From positions 1 to 27,594 of the forward strand of contig CALJUL010000097.1 of the NCBI GenBank assembly GCA_937975725.1: a DNA stretch of 27,594 bases, written 5' to 3'. Of this stretch, positions 16,552 to 25,752 are shown in pieces. This DNA comes from an uncultured Pseudoxanthomonas sp. (GTDB lineage Bacteria; Pseudomonadota; Gammaproteobacteria; Xanthomonadales; Xanthomonadaceae). The notes beneath the pieces are model-generated. The model searched no databases and was not told where the DNA came from. It saw nothing but the letters and a program-made list of their open reading frames with translations. Position numbers and translations under genes: made by a program. Numbering within the stretch: the stretch's first letter is position 1; every line of letters starts with the position of its first letter.

Positions 16552-19500
16552 GTGGACCGCCTCCCCGGCGGCCCGTCCCCCGGCCGCCGGCGCGGCGCCG
16601 GGCCTTTCGCCCGGGCGTTCCTGATCGCCACGCTGGCGCTGCTGGCGGTCGCCGGCTGCAAGCGCAACGAGACCGGGCAACTCCCCGAGCCCAGCGGTGA
16701 GCCGGTCAAGGCGCAGCGCGAGGCGGTGGAGGGCTTCGCGCTGGTCGGCGCCTACCCGGACCAGCGCGACGGCAGCCTGGCCATCGCCCTGGAATTCAGC
16801 CGGCCGCTGGTGTCCTCGCAGGACTTCGACGCGCTGCTGGCGGTGAAGGACGCCAACGGCGCCGCGGTGCAGGGCAGTTGGGTGCTGGACGACAAGGGCG
16901 CGATCCTGCGCTTCCCCTCGGTGGAGGCGGCGAAGGACTACGAGGTGACGCTGAAGGCCGGGCTGTCCGCCGCCGACGGCACCACGCTGGGCAAGGACGA
17001 GACCCGCAAGGTGCATACCGGCGAGATCGAGCCGGCGGTGGGCTTCGCCTCGCAGGGCAGCGTGCTGCCGGCGCGCGAGAGCCGCGGCCTGCCGGTGGTG
17101 TCGATCAACGTGGCGGAAGTGGACGTGGAATTCCTGCGCGTGCCGGAGAAGCAGTTGCCCAAGTTCTTCGCCGAGTACCAGCGCGGCGGGCGGCGCGGCA
17201 GTTGGGACCTGGACAGCGACTACGGCGACAACACCCCCATCGGCCGGCTGGCCGAGCCGGTCTACCTCAACCGCTTCGTGCTGGGCGGCAAGCCCAACGA
17301 GCGCATGCTGACCTACCTGCCGGTGCAGGACATCAAGGAACTGCAGGAGCCCGGCCTCTACTTCGCGGTGATGAAGCGCACCGGCCGCTACTCGGGCGAT
17401 TTCGACACCGCCTTCTTCACCGTCAGCGACGTCGGCCTGCACACACGCGCGTACAAGGACACGCTGTTCGTGCACACGGCCTCGCTGCACGACGGCTCGG
17501 CCGCGGGCGGCGCCGAGCTGAAGGTGCTGGACGCGCGCGGCGAGACGGTGCTGACCGGCAAGACCGACGGCAACGGCAACGCGCTGCTGAAGTACACGCT
17601 GGACGCCGGCCACGTGCTGGTCGCCACCCGCGGCAAGGACGTGTCCATGCTGCCGTTCAACCAGCCGGCGCTGGACCTGTCCGAGTTCGCGGTGGCGGGG
17701 CGCGAGCAGGCGTGGTTCGACGTGTTCGCCTGGTCCGGGCGCGACCTGTACCGGCCCGGCGAGACGGTGCGCATCTCGGCGCTGCTGCGCGACTTCGACG
17801 GCCGGCCGGTGCCGGCGCCCAAGCAAGGCGGCGCGCAGCCGGTGTACCTGCGGCTGAAACAGCCGGACGGCAAGGTGTTCCGCGAGACCCGGCTGCAACC
17901 GGGCGCGCAGGGGTATTTCGGCTTCGAGCAGGCCATCCCGGTGGAGGCGCCGACCGGGCGCTGGCAGGTGGAATTCCGCACCGACCCGGCCAGCAAGGAG
18001 GCGGTGCAGGGGATGACCCTGCGGATCGAGGAGTTCCTGCCCGAGCGCATGAAATTGGACCTGGACAGCGCCCAGGCCACGCTCAAGCCGGGCGAGCCGC
18101 TGAAGCTCAAGGCCAGCGCCGCCTACCTGTACGGCGCGCCGGCTGCCGGCAACCGCTTCACCGCCAAGCTGGCGGTGGCGGTGGAGCAGCATCCGCTGGA
18201 GCAGTTGCCCGGCTACTTCTTCGGCGATCCGACCATGGAGCTGCCGCGGGAAGCCAAGGACGTCATCGACACCGAACTCGGCGCCGACGGCGTATTGCAG
18301 GAGGATATCGCGCTGCCTGACGAGGCCAAGCCGCGCAGCCCGGTGGCCGCCATCCTCACCGGCAGCGTGTACGAGACCGGCGGCCGTACGGTCAACCGCA
18401 CCCTCAAGCGGGTGATGTGGCCGGCCGCCGCGCTGGTGGGCGTGCGCCCGCTGTTCGACGACAAGGACGGCGCCGACGCCAATGCCAACGCCGGCTTCGA
18501 GCTGGTGCGCGTGGACGCGGCCGGCAGGCCGCAGCCGGCCAAGGGGCTGAAGGTCACGCTGGTGCGCGAACTGCGCGACTATCACTGGAACTACGCCGAG
18601 GACGGCGGCTGGGACTACGACTTCACCCGCCGCTACGAGAACAAGGAGACCCGCACGCTGGATGTGGGTGCGACCGCCGCGCGCATCGACTTCCCGGTGG
18701 AGTGGGGCGAGTACCGGCTGGACGTGTTCGACCCGGCCACCGGCCTGACTGCGCGCTATCCGTTCCGCGCCGGCTGGAGCTGGGACGACCAGAACCGCGG
18801 CCTGGACGCGCGCCCCGACAAGGTCAAGCTGGCGCTGGACAGGACCGCCTACAAGGCTGGCGATACGATGAAGGTCACCGTCACGCCGCCGCATGCTGGC
18901 AAGGGCCTGCTGATGGTGGAGGCCGACCGCATGCTGTACGTGCAGGCCATCGACGCCAAGCCCGGCAGCACCTTCTCCATCCCGGTCACCCAGGACTGGG
19001 AGCGCCACGACGTCTACGTCACCGCGCTGGTGTTCCGCGGTGGCTCGGCGCCCAGCAAGATCACCCCGGCGCGCGCCGTGGGCGTGGCGCACGTGCCGAT
19101 GGACCGGCGCGCGCGGCGCGTGGCGGTGGGCCTGTCGGTGCCGCAGCAGATGCGGCCGGAACAGGACCTGCGCACCACCGTCAGCGTGCCGGAACTGGCC
19201 GGGCAGGCCGCGCACGTCACCGTCTCGGCGGTGGACGTGGGCATCCTCAACATCACCCGCTTCCCGGTGCCCGACGCCAATGCGCAGTTCTTCGCGCAGC
19301 GCCGGCTGGGCGTGGACGCCTACGACATCTACGGCCGCGTGATCGAGAGCTTCGAGGGCGGAAGCGCGCGCATCCGCTTCGGCGGCGACATGGCGCTGGC
19401 GGCGCTGCCGCAGGCCAAGCGGCCGACTTCGCGGGTGCAGACGGTGGACCTGTTCTCCGGCCCGGTGAAGCTGGACGCGCAGGGCAACGCGCGGATCGCG

Positions 19501-21507
19501 CTGCGGGTGCCGGACTTCAACGGCACGCTGCGGGTGTCGGCGCTGGTGTATTCGGACACGCGCTACGGCAACCGCGACCGCGAGACCCTGGTGCGCGCGC
19601 CCATCGTGGCCGAAGCCAGCCTGCCGCGCGTGCTGGCGCCGGGCGACCGCAGCACGGTGACGCTGGACGTGCAGAACTTCACCGGCAAGGCCGGCGCCTT
19701 CAAGGTATTGGTGAACGGCGAAGGGCCGCTGGCGATCGGCGAGGGCAGCCGCAGTACCGACCTGCCCGTGGACGCCAAGCGCACGCTGACCTTCCCGGTC
19801 ACCGCGGGCGAGGGCTACACCACCGCCCAGGTGCGGGTGCGGGTGGAGGGCAACGGCTTCAAGGTGGACCGCCGCTACGACGTGCCGGTGCGCGCCGGCT
19901 GGCCGTCGGTGCTGCGCTCGCAGACGCGGGTGCTGGACGCGCTGGCGCCGGTGGAGATGGGCGCGGGCTTCGCCGACGGGTTGATGCCCGGCTCGGTGAG
20001 CGCGCGCATGACGGTCAGCGCCTTGCCGCCGATCCCGTTCGCCAGCGCCCTGCAGGGCGCGCTCAACTATCCCTACGGCTGCGCCGAGCAGACCACCAGC
20101 AAGGGCTACGCCGCGCTGGAACTGGACGACGCCACCGCGACGATGCTGGGCGTGGACGGGCTGGACGCGAAGAAGCGCCGCGAACGCATGGAGGGCGCGT
20201 TCGGCCGGCTGGCCTCGATGCAGGTGGCCAACGGCCACTTCTCGATGTGGGGCGACGACGGCTACGTCAACCCGGGGCTCACGCCCTACGTGGTCGAGTT
20301 CCTGCTGGACGCCAGGCAGGCCGGCTTCGCCGTGCCCGACGCGGTGCTGCAGAAGGCGCTGTCGCGGCTCAACGAAGACCTGCTGGCCGGCGGCGCGCCG
20401 TTCTACGGCTACGACCGCCGCGAGCATCTCCGCTTCGCCAACCAGGCCTATGCCGGCTATGCGCTGGCGCGGGTCAACCGCGCCCCGCTGGGCACGCTGC
20501 GCGCGCTGTACGACAACGAGCGCGGCAAGAGCCTGACCGGGCTGCCGCTGGTGCACCTGGGCATCGCGCTGACCTTGCAGGGCGACCGCAACCGCGGCGC
20601 CAAGGCCATCGATGAAGGCTTCGCCAAGACCGGCGAGCGCCCGGAATACCTGGGCGACTACGGCACCCGGCTGCGCGACGACGCGCTGATGATCGCGCTG
20701 GTGCACGAGCACAAGCTGGCCAAGCCCGAATACGACCGCCGCGTGGTGTCGCTGGGGCGCGAGCTGGACGCGCGCCGCAACAGCGGCTGGCTGTGGTTGA
20801 GCACGCAGGAGCAGGTGGCGCTGGCGCGGCTGGGCAAGGCGCTGATGGCCGACCAGAAGAAGCTGGTGTCGGGAAGCTGGAGCGCCGGCGGCGACGAGCA
20901 GGCGATCGCGCCGGCACGGATGTTCGGCCGCAGCTTCGACCATGCCGCGCTGGCGCGCGGGGTGCGCTTCGTGCCGGAAGGCAGCCCGCCGCTGTACGCC
21001 ACGCTGGAAGTCGCCGGCGTGCCGCGCAGCGCGCCGGCGCCGGACGACCGCCGCGTCGGCATCGAGCGGCGCTACTACACCACCGACGGCAAGGAGTGGA
21101 AGGGCGGCACGCTGAAGGAGGGCGACGCGCTGATCGTGCGGGTGGGCATCACCGCCGGCGTCGCGATGCCGGACGCGCTGTTCACCGACCTGCTGCCGGC
21201 CGGCCTGGAGATCGAGAACTTCAACCTAGGCGACGCCAAGCAATGGGCGGAGGTGGTGGTGGACGGCATCGCGATCAGCGACCGCGGCGATGCCGCCGAC
21301 GTGAAGCACGAGGAGTTCCGCGACGACCGCTACGTGGCCGCGCTCAAGCTGGACCGCGGCGACACCGCCAAGCTGTTCTACCTGGTGCGCGCGGTCACCC
21401 CGGGCACGTACACGGTGCCGCCGCCGTTGGTGGAGGACATGTACCGGCCGGACATCCGCGGCGTGGGCAAGTCCTCGCCGGCGGCGATCACGGTGGTGCA
21501 GCCGTAG
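16486..21507 (+). CDS. yfhM: bacterial alpha-2-macroglobulin, thioester-containing lipoprotein
   Basis: 1673 residues from this start, close to E. coli YfhM (1653). A lipobox LAVAGC places the lipidated Cys at codon 16657. The chain then carries MG-type beta domains, a bait-region zone, and the thioester motif GCAEQ with its Cys codon at 20080, followed by an alpha-alpha toroid thioester domain and C-terminal MG domains. In bacteria this protein sits in the periplasm and traps proteases entering through a damaged envelope. The usual partner pbpC lies downstream. The start is uncertain: GAGG lies 7 bases before the ATG at 16486, but that choice gives a 58-residue leader to the Cys and puts a terminator hairpin inside the gene. 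The in-frame GTG at 16552 gives a more normal 35-residue signal peptide but no RBS. Confidence 0.93.
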   Translation: MHMESAAKTPGDARTSRVRAFFVDRLPGGPSPGRRRGAGPFARAFLIATLALLAVAGCKRNETGQLPEPSGEPVKAQREAVEGFALVGAYPDQRDGSLAIALEFSRPLVSSQDFDALLAVKDANGAAVQGSWVLDDKGAILRFPSVEAAKDYEVTLKAGLSAADGTTLGKDETRKVHTGEIEPAVGFASQGSVLPARESRGLPVVSINVAEVDVEFLRVPEKQLPKFFAEYQRGGRRGSWDLDSDYGDNTPIGRLAEPVYLNRFVLGGKPNERMLTYLPVQDIKELQEPGLYFAVMKRTGRYSGDFDTAFFTVSDVGLHTRAYKDTLFVHTASLHDGSAAGGAELKVLDARGETVLTGKTDGNGNALLKYTLDAGHVLVATRGKDVSMLPFNQPALDLSEFAVAGREQAWFDVFAWSGRDLYRPGETVRISALLRDFDGRPVPAPKQGGAQPVYLRLKQPDGKVFRETRLQPGAQGYFGFEQAIPVEAPTGRWQVEFRTDPASKEAVQGMTLRIEEFLPERMKLDLDSAQATLKPGEPLKLKASAAYLYGAPAAGNRFTAKLAVAVEQHPLEQLPGYFFGDPTMELPREAKDVIDTELGADGVLQEDIALPDEAKPRSPVAAILTGSVYETGGRTVNRTLKRVMWPAAALVGVRPLFDDKDGADANANAGFELVRVDAAGRPQPAKGLKVTLVRELRDYHWNYAEDGGWDYDFTRRYENKETRTLDVGATAARIDFPVEWGEYRLDVFDPATGLTARYPFRAGWSWDDQNRGLDARPDKVKLALDRTAYKAGDTMKVTVTPPHAGKGLLMVEADRMLYVQAIDAKPGSTFSIPVTQDWERHDVYVTALVFRGGSAPSKITPARAVGVAHVPMDRRARRVAVGLSVPQQMRPEQDLRTTVSVPELAGQAAHVTVSAVDVGILNITRFPVPDANAQFFAQRRLGVDAYDIYGRVIESFEGGSARIRFGGDMALAALPQAKRPTSRVQTVDLFSGPVKLDAQGNARIALRVPDFNGTLRVSALVYSDTRYGNRDRETLVRAPIVAEASLPRVLAPGDRSTVTLDVQNFTGKAGAFKVLVNGEGPLAIGEGSRSTDLPVDAKRTLTFPVTAGEGYTTAQVRVRVEGNGFKVDRRYDVPVRAGWPSVLRSQTRVLDALAPVEMGAGFADGLMPGSVSARMTVSALPPIPFASALQGALNYPYGCAEQTTSKGYAALELDDATATMLGVDGLDAKKRRERMEGAFGRLASMQVANGHFSMWGDDGYVNPGLTPYVVEFLLDARQAGFAVPDAVLQKALSRLNEDLLAGGAPFYGYDRREHLRFANQAYAGYALARVNRAPLGTLRALYDNERGKSLTGLPLVHLGIALTLQGDRNRGAKAIDEGFAKTGERPEYLGDYGTRLRDDALMIALVHEHKLAKPEYDRRVVSLGRELDARRNSGWLWLSTQEQVALARLGKALMADQKKLVSGSWSAGGDEQAIAPARMFGRSFDHAALARGVRFVPEGSPPLYATLEVAGVPRSAPAPDDRRVGIERRYYTTDGKEWKGGTLKEGDALIVRVGITAGVAMPDALFTDLLPAGLEIENFNLGDAKQWAEVVVDGIAISDRGDAADVKHEEFRDDRYVAALKLDRGDTAKLFYLVRAVTPGTYTVPPPLVEDMYRPDIRGVGKSSPAAITVVQP
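16520..16551 (+). terminator. intrinsic-terminator hairpin within the alpha-2-macroglobulin 5' region
   Basis: An 11-bp stem, a 5-base loop TCCCG and a run of six T, the first of which pairs in the stem. It lies 34 bases after the ATG at 16486 and ends immediately before an in-frame GTG at 16552. Such a structure is not expected inside a long coding region. Confidence 0.65.
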
Positions 21508-21520
21508 GCGCTGGGATTCA

Positions 21521-22052
21521 TGTCCCTGTTCCGGCGCAAGCGGGGCAGTCCGCCTCGGTCTTCCGTTCCATGGGCGTTGCGGTGATCGCATCGCCCGGGA
21601 ACGGATGGATTCCGGCCTGTGCCGGGATGGCGAAGGGAGGAGGAAAGAGGAGATGGGAGTGGGATTCCCGCAGCCGTCATCCCGGCGTAAGCCGGGCTCC
21701 CCTTTGGTCTTCCGCAATCGCCGGCCGTGAACCGCATTGCCCAAGAGCATGGATTCCAGCCTGCGCCGGAATGACGGGAGTGGGAGCGAACCTCCACTTT
21801 CGTCATCCTGGCGGAAGCCGGACTCTCTTTTGACATTCCACAGTCGCCAGCCGTGACCGCATTGTTCGAAGGCAGATGGATTCCGGCTTGCGCAGGAATG
21901 GCGAAGGCGGGGAGTGGAGTGAGAATGCGTTTCCCTGATCGTTGCCCCGGCGGAAGCCGGGGTTCCTGTTGACCTTCCGCACCCGCAGGCCGTGACCGTA
22001 CTGTCCAGCAGCAAAACGGAGTCCGGCCTGGGCCGGCATGGAGAAGGCGGGC
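21521..22052 (+). repeat. four degenerate tandem repeats, about 126-150 bp each
   Basis: Units begin near 21525, 21676, 21802 and 21941. Each has a head like GTCATCCCGGCGTAAGCCGG (first copy diverged), a middle with TTCCGC...CCGTGACCGCATTG, a block like ATGGATTCCGGCCTGCGCC, and a GGCGAAGGCGGG-like or GGGAGTGGGAG-like tail. Heads and blocks are themselves palindromic. The last unit continues past 21992 into the pbpC reading frame. The head and block resemble the palindromic intergenic repeats seen in many proteobacteria. No transposase is present. Confidence 0.7.
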
Positions 22053-24388
22053 GCCGCCGCTGGCTGGCCTGGCTGCGCTGGGGCACCGCCGCGGTGCTGA
22101 CCGTGTTGCTGGTGCTGGACCTGGCGTTCCCGCCGCCGCTGCCGCAGGCGCGCGACACCAGCACCCTGGTCACCGCGCGCGACGGCACGCCGCTGCGCGC
22201 CTTCGCCGACCGCGACGGCGTGTGGCGCTACCCGGCCACGCCCGAGAGCGTTTCGCCGCTGTACCTGCAGGCGTTGCTGGAATACGAGGATCGCTGGTTC
22301 TGGAAGCACCCGGGCGTGAACCCGTGGGCGCTGCTGCGTGCGGCCGGGCAATTCGTCCGGCATGGGCGCGTCGTGTCCGGCGGCTCCACGCTGACCATGC
22401 AGGTCGCGCGCATGCTGGACCGCCACTCGCGCACGCCGTGGGGCAAGGCCAAGCAGATGCTGCGCGCGGTGCAACTGGAAGTGCACCTGTCCAAGCACGA
22501 GATCCTGACGCTCTACCTGGAGCGCGCGCCGTTCGGCGGCACCATCGAAGGCGTCGAGGCCGCCAGTTGGGCCTACCTGGGCAAGCCGGCGCGGCAGTTG
22601 TCGCATGCCGAAGCCGCGTTGCTGGCGGTGCTGCCGCAGTCGCCCAGCCGCCTGCGTCCGGACCGGCACCCGGAGGCCGCGCGCGCGGCCCGCGACAAGG
22701 TGCTGGACCGCATGGCCGTGCGCGGCGTGTGGTCGCGGGCCGCGGTGGAGGACGCGCGCATCGAGCCGGTGGTGGCGCGCTCGCTGCGGCCGCCCCTGCA
22801 GGCCGCGCTGCTGGCCGAACGCCTGCGACGGCAGCAGCCGCACGCCGGGCGCATCGTCTCCACCCTGGACGCCGGCCTGCAGCGCACGCTGGAGGAACGG
22901 GTGCAGGCGTATTTCTCCACACTCCCGGCGCGCACCTCGGCGGCGTTGCTGGTGGTGGACAACGCCAGCATGGAGGCGCGCGCCTACATTGGGTCGGTGA
23001 GCTTCGGCGACCGCGAGCGGCTGGGCCATGTGGACATGGTGCGGGCGTGGCGCTCGCCGGGCTCCACGCTCAAGCCGTTCCTGTACGGACTGGCGCTGGA
23101 TGACGGGCTGATCCATTCGGAAAGCCTGCTGGTGGACGCGCCGCAGTCCTTCGGCGGCTACCGGCCGGGCAACTTCGATGCCGCCTTCAACGGCCCGGTC
23201 GGCGCCGCCGACGCGCTGCGCCTGTCGCTCAATGTGCCGGCGGTGGACCTGCTGGAACGGGTGGGCGCCGAGCGCTTCTCGGCGCGGCTGGCCAACAACG
23301 GGCTGGCCTTGCGCTATCCGCGCGGCGCCAAGCCCAACCTGGCGCTGATCCTCGGCGGCACCGGCGCGCGGCTGGAGGACCTGGTGGGCGCCTTCGCCGC
23401 GCTCAACCGCGACGGCCTGTCCGGGCGCGTGCGCTACACCGCGCAGGACCCCACCTCGGACCGGCGCCTGCTGTCGCCCGGCGCGGCCTGGATCGTGCGC
23501 GAAGTGCTGGAGGCGCACCCGCGCCCCGGCTACGGCGGCGATGTGCTCGACACCGCCGGCCGGCCGCGGGTGGCCTGGAAGACCGGCACCAGCTACGGCT
23601 TCCGCGACGCCTGGGCACTGGGCGGCACGCGCCGCTACACGGTCGGCGTGTGGGTCGGACGGCCGGACGGCACGCCGCTGCCCGGGCAGTACGGCGCGGT
23701 GACCGCGCTGCCGTTGATGTTCGAGATCATCGACAGCCTGCCGCGCGTGCAGGGCGACGCCGGGCCGCGTCCCCGCCCGCGCGACGTGGACGTGGCGGAG
23801 ATCTGCTGGCCGCTGGGGCTGCCGCCGGAACCGGAGGCGCCGCAGCTCTGCCAGCGCCGCCGCACGGCCTGGGCTCTGGGCGGCGCCATCCCGCCGACGT
23901 TCGCCGAGCGTGACGCACGTTTGTGGAGCGCCGGCCGCGAGCGTTTCCAGGTGGACGCGCGCAGCGGCTTGCGCCTGTCCGCCGACTGCGCCGCGCCGCA
24001 CGCGGTGCGCGAGGCCGAGATCGCGCGCTGGCCGGCGCTGGCTTCGCCCTGGTTGTCCGCGCAGACGCGCGCGGCCTCGCGCCTGCCGCCGCTGTCGCCG
24101 GACTGCCAGCCCGACGGGCGCGACGCGGCCGAGGAACTGCGGATCGAAGGGCTGAACGACCTGGCTACCCTGGCCCGCGCGCCGGGCAGTCCGCACGGTG
24201 TGCGCCTGCAACTGCGCGCGCTGGGCACCGACGCGCGCGTGCAATGGCTGCTGGACGGTCGCTGGATCGCCGAGACCCGCGGCGCGCAGGCGTTCGCCCA
24301 CGACTTCGACCAGCCCGGCGCCCACCAGTTGACAGCCCTGGCCGACAGCGGCGCGTGGACGCGGGCGAGGTTCAATGTGCTGCGGTGA
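21992..24388 (+). CDS. pbpC: penicillin-binding protein 1C, peptidoglycan glycosyltransferase/transpeptidase
   Basis: 798 residues (E. coli PbpC has 770). A basic RRR and one membrane anchor (about 31-47) precede a GT51 glycosyltransferase domain with EDRWFWKHPG (Glu99) and GGSTLTMQ. The transpeptidase domain has SPGSTLKP with Ser358 and Lys361, SLN at 412-414 and KTG at 530-532. The C-terminal part (about 690-798) is the extra PBP1c BiPBP_C-type domain. It pairs with the alpha-2-macroglobulin gene upstream, the standard arrangement in which wall repair and protease trapping are linked. The only plausible start is the GTG at 21992 with a poor RBS. The first 20 or so residues are encoded by the last copy of the intergenic repeat, so the original start may have been lost or changed. 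Confidence 0.93.
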   Translation: MTVLSSSKTESGLGRHGEGGRRRWLAWLRWGTAAVLTVLLVLDLAFPPPLPQARDTSTLVTARDGTPLRAFADRDGVWRYPATPESVSPLYLQALLEYEDRWFWKHPGVNPWALLRAAGQFVRHGRVVSGGSTLTMQVARMLDRHSRTPWGKAKQMLRAVQLEVHLSKHEILTLYLERAPFGGTIEGVEAASWAYLGKPARQLSHAEAALLAVLPQSPSRLRPDRHPEAARAARDKVLDRMAVRGVWSRAAVEDARIEPVVARSLRPPLQAALLAERLRRQQPHAGRIVSTLDAGLQRTLEERVQAYFSTLPARTSAALLVVDNASMEARAYIGSVSFGDRERLGHVDMVRAWRSPGSTLKPFLYGLALDDGLIHSESLLVDAPQSFGGYRPGNFDAAFNGPVGAADALRLSLNVPAVDLLERVGAERFSARLANNGLALRYPRGAKPNLALILGGTGARLEDLVGAFAALNRDGLSGRVRYTAQDPTSDRRLLSPGAAWIVREVLEAHPRPGYGGDVLDTAGRPRVAWKTGTSYGFRDAWALGGTRRYTVGVWVGRPDGTPLPGQYGAVTALPLMFEIIDSLPRVQGDAGPRPRPRDVDVAEICWPLGLPPEPEAPQLCQRRRTAWALGGAIPPTFAERDARLWSAGRERFQVDARSGLRLSADCAAPHAVREAEIARWPALASPWLSAQTRAASRLPPLSPDCQPDGRDAAEELRIEGLNDLATLARAPGSPHGVRLQLRALGTDARVQWLLDGRWIAETRGAQAFAHDFDQPGAHQLTALADSGAWTRARFNVLR

Positions 24389-24410
24389 CCGCGCAGTGGG
24401 CCGTCTTTGT

Positions 24411-24566
24411 CTGTAGGAGGGGCTTCAGCCCCGACCCGATGAACCTCTGCACAGCCATGACATCAAGCGTGCCGCAGCGCGCCTTGGCACTGGTTCATCG
24501 GATCACCGGATCATTCCCGCCGTGGATTGCGGATGGATCGGATCGGGGCTGAAGCCCCTCCTGCAG
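24411..24566. repeat. inverted REP pair (BIME-like)
   Basis: A forward REP unit at 24411-24435 (CTGTAGGAGGGGCTTCAGCC then CCGAC) faces an inverted copy at 24543-24566. Between them a perfect 10-bp inverted repeat (CCGATGAACC at 24436-24445 with GGTTCATCGG at 24492-24501) extends the structure. It lies between the convergent pbpC and peroxiredoxin genes, where it may act as a terminator or mRNA stabiliser. Confidence 0.75.
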
Positions 24567-24579
24567 GGGAGCGCGTCGC

Positions 24580-25059
24580 TCAGCCAAGCTGCGCCAGCAC
24601 GTGCTCCGCGCCGGAGACCTTGTATTCGCCCGGGGCTTCGACGAAGACGTGCTTCACCACGCCGTCCTCCACGTACAGGGCGAAGCGCTTGGCGCGCACG
24701 CCCATGCCGTAGGCGCTGGCATCCATCTCCAGGCCCAGTGCCTTGGCCAGGTCGGCGTTACCGTCGGCCAGCATCTGCAGTCCGTCCGGCACCTGCTGGG
24801 TCCGGCCCCACGCCTGCATCACGAACGGGTCGTTGACCGACACGCAGAAGACCTCGATGCCGCGGTTGCGGAAATCGTCGAAGTGGCGCACGTAGCTGGG
24901 CAGGTGCTTTTCCGAGCAGGTCGGGGTGAACGCGCCGGGGACGGCGAACAGCACCGCCTTGCGGCCGTCGAACAGGGCGATGGTGTCGATGGTCTCCACG
25001 CCGTCGCGGATGCGCTTGAGGGTCACTTCGGGGATGCGGTCGCCAACCTGGATGCTCAT
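24580..25059 (-). CDS. peroxiredoxin, Prx5 type
   Basis: 159 residues; reduces hydrogen and organic peroxides in the cytoplasm. The peroxidatic Cys48 sits in PGAFTPTCSEKHLP, the Prx5-family signature. A second Cys72 (VFCVSVND) is present, and Arg125 in VRAKRFAL belongs to the active site. There is no fused glutaredoxin domain, so an external thiol donor is needed. The start at 25059 gives the typical MSIQVGDRIPEVTL N-terminus; the RBS is weak. The gene diverges from hsp20 across 147 bp and converges on pbpC with a REP pair between. Confidence 0.92.
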   Translation of the reverse strand: MSIQVGDRIPEVTLKRIRDGVETIDTIALFDGRKAVLFAVPGAFTPTCSEKHLPSYVRHFDDFRNRGIEVFCVSVNDPFVMQAWGRTQQVPDGLQMLADGNADLAKALGLEMDASAYGMGVRAKRFALYVEDGVVKHVFVEAPGEYKVSGAEHVLAQLG

Positions 25060-25126
25060 CGTGGGTGCCTGCGTGGAGGGAAACTGAACGCAGTGTAGCG
25101 CGTCGGCGTGGCGAGTCCGTGACGGG

Positions 25127-25154
25127 CTTGAAAACGCCGGGCCCGCGCCTATTT
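25127..25154 (+). promoter_or_regulatory. sigma-32 (heat-shock) promoter of hsp20
   Basis: CTTGAAA at 25127-25133 is an exact sigma-32 -35 core. After 14 bases comes CCTATTT (25148-25154), close to the CCCCATNT -10. It lies about 50 bases before the hsp20 ATG, as expected for an RpoH-controlled gene. Confidence 0.72.
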
Positions 25155-25206
25155 CCCGGTCATCGGCGCCCGCCGCGCGCGGCGCCTCTTGCAGAGGAGA
25201 ACCGAC

Positions 25207-25650
25207 ATGAGCATCGTGCAGTACAACCCGTGGGGCAACGCCCGTGGCCTGCAGGACGAGATCCGGCAGGTGTTCGACCGCTTCCTCGGCGAAGCCGACG
25301 CCGACCAGTCCAACGTGGTGACCAGCCAGTGGGCGCCGCGCGTGGACATCCGCGAGGACGCCGACCGCTTCGTCATCCTGGCCGACATCCCCGGCGTCGA
25401 TCCGCAGGACATCGAGATCCACATGGACAAGGGCATCCTGACCCTGCGCGGCGAGCGCGCGTCGGAGAAGAAGGAGGAGGGCGCCCGCTTCTCGCGCGTG
25501 GAGCGCGTGCACGGCACCTTCTACCGCCGCTTCGCCCTGCCGGACAGCGCCAACGCCGACGGCATCACTGCCAGCGGCAAGCACGGCGTGTTGCAGATCG
25601 ACATCCCCAAGAAGCCGGAAACCACGCCGCGCCGCATCCAGGTGCAGTAA
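25207..25650 (+). CDS. small heat-shock protein, Hsp20/alpha-crystallin family
   Basis: 147 residues. The N-terminal arm (1-42, with MSIVQYNPWG) precedes an alpha-crystallin domain at about 43-137, beginning APRVDIREDADRFVILADIPGV and ending with KHGVLQIDIPK, which contains the conserved G-V-L. The short tail ETTPRRIQVQ has an I-x-V motif for oligomer contacts. It binds unfolding proteins without ATP and hands them to the DnaK system. The ATG at 25207 follows AGGAG by 8 bases. The DnaJ-family gene downstream is a natural partner, though its own promoter-like box suggests separate transcription. Confidence 0.93.
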   Translation: MSIVQYNPWGNARGLQDEIRQVFDRFLGEADADQSNVVTSQWAPRVDIREDADRFVILADIPGVDPQDIEIHMDKGILTLRGERASEKKEEGARFSRVERVHGTFYRRFALPDSANADGITASGKHGVLQIDIPKKPETTPRRIQVQ

Positions 25651-25708
25651 GGCGCCGCCCGCACCGTCCCGCGCCCCGCGCGCCGGGAGGTGCGCGGGCC
25701 CGCCTGCC

Positions 25709-25752
25709 TATAGAATCGGCCCGTGGCGCCCGCGTCGCGGGCCTTTTGTTTT
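25709..25752 (+). promoter_or_regulatory. -10-like box followed by a terminator-like hairpin ahead of cbpA
   Basis: TATAGAAT at 25709-25716 resembles a -10 box. Twelve bases later a 6-bp all-GC stem (GCCCGC-GTC-GCGGGC, 25728-25742) is followed by CTTTTGTTTT. A hairpin with a T-rich tail in the short leader could attenuate transcription. Alternatively the hairpin terminates hsp20 messages and the box is chance. Confidence 0.45.

Noticed and set aside
16456..20943. A very long open frame on the minus strand opposite the alpha-2-macroglobulin gene (and similar long frames opposite the glutamate-synthase-like gene, gyrA and pbpC)
   Set aside because: High third-position G+C keeps antisense frames open. 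The translations are Arg/His/Ala/Gly-rich and show no domain, while the plus-strand proteins have clear motifs.
21521..22052. CRISPR array or insertion sequence remnant
   Set aside because: The units are long, diverged and directly adjoining, without spacers, terminal inverted repeats or transposase coding.
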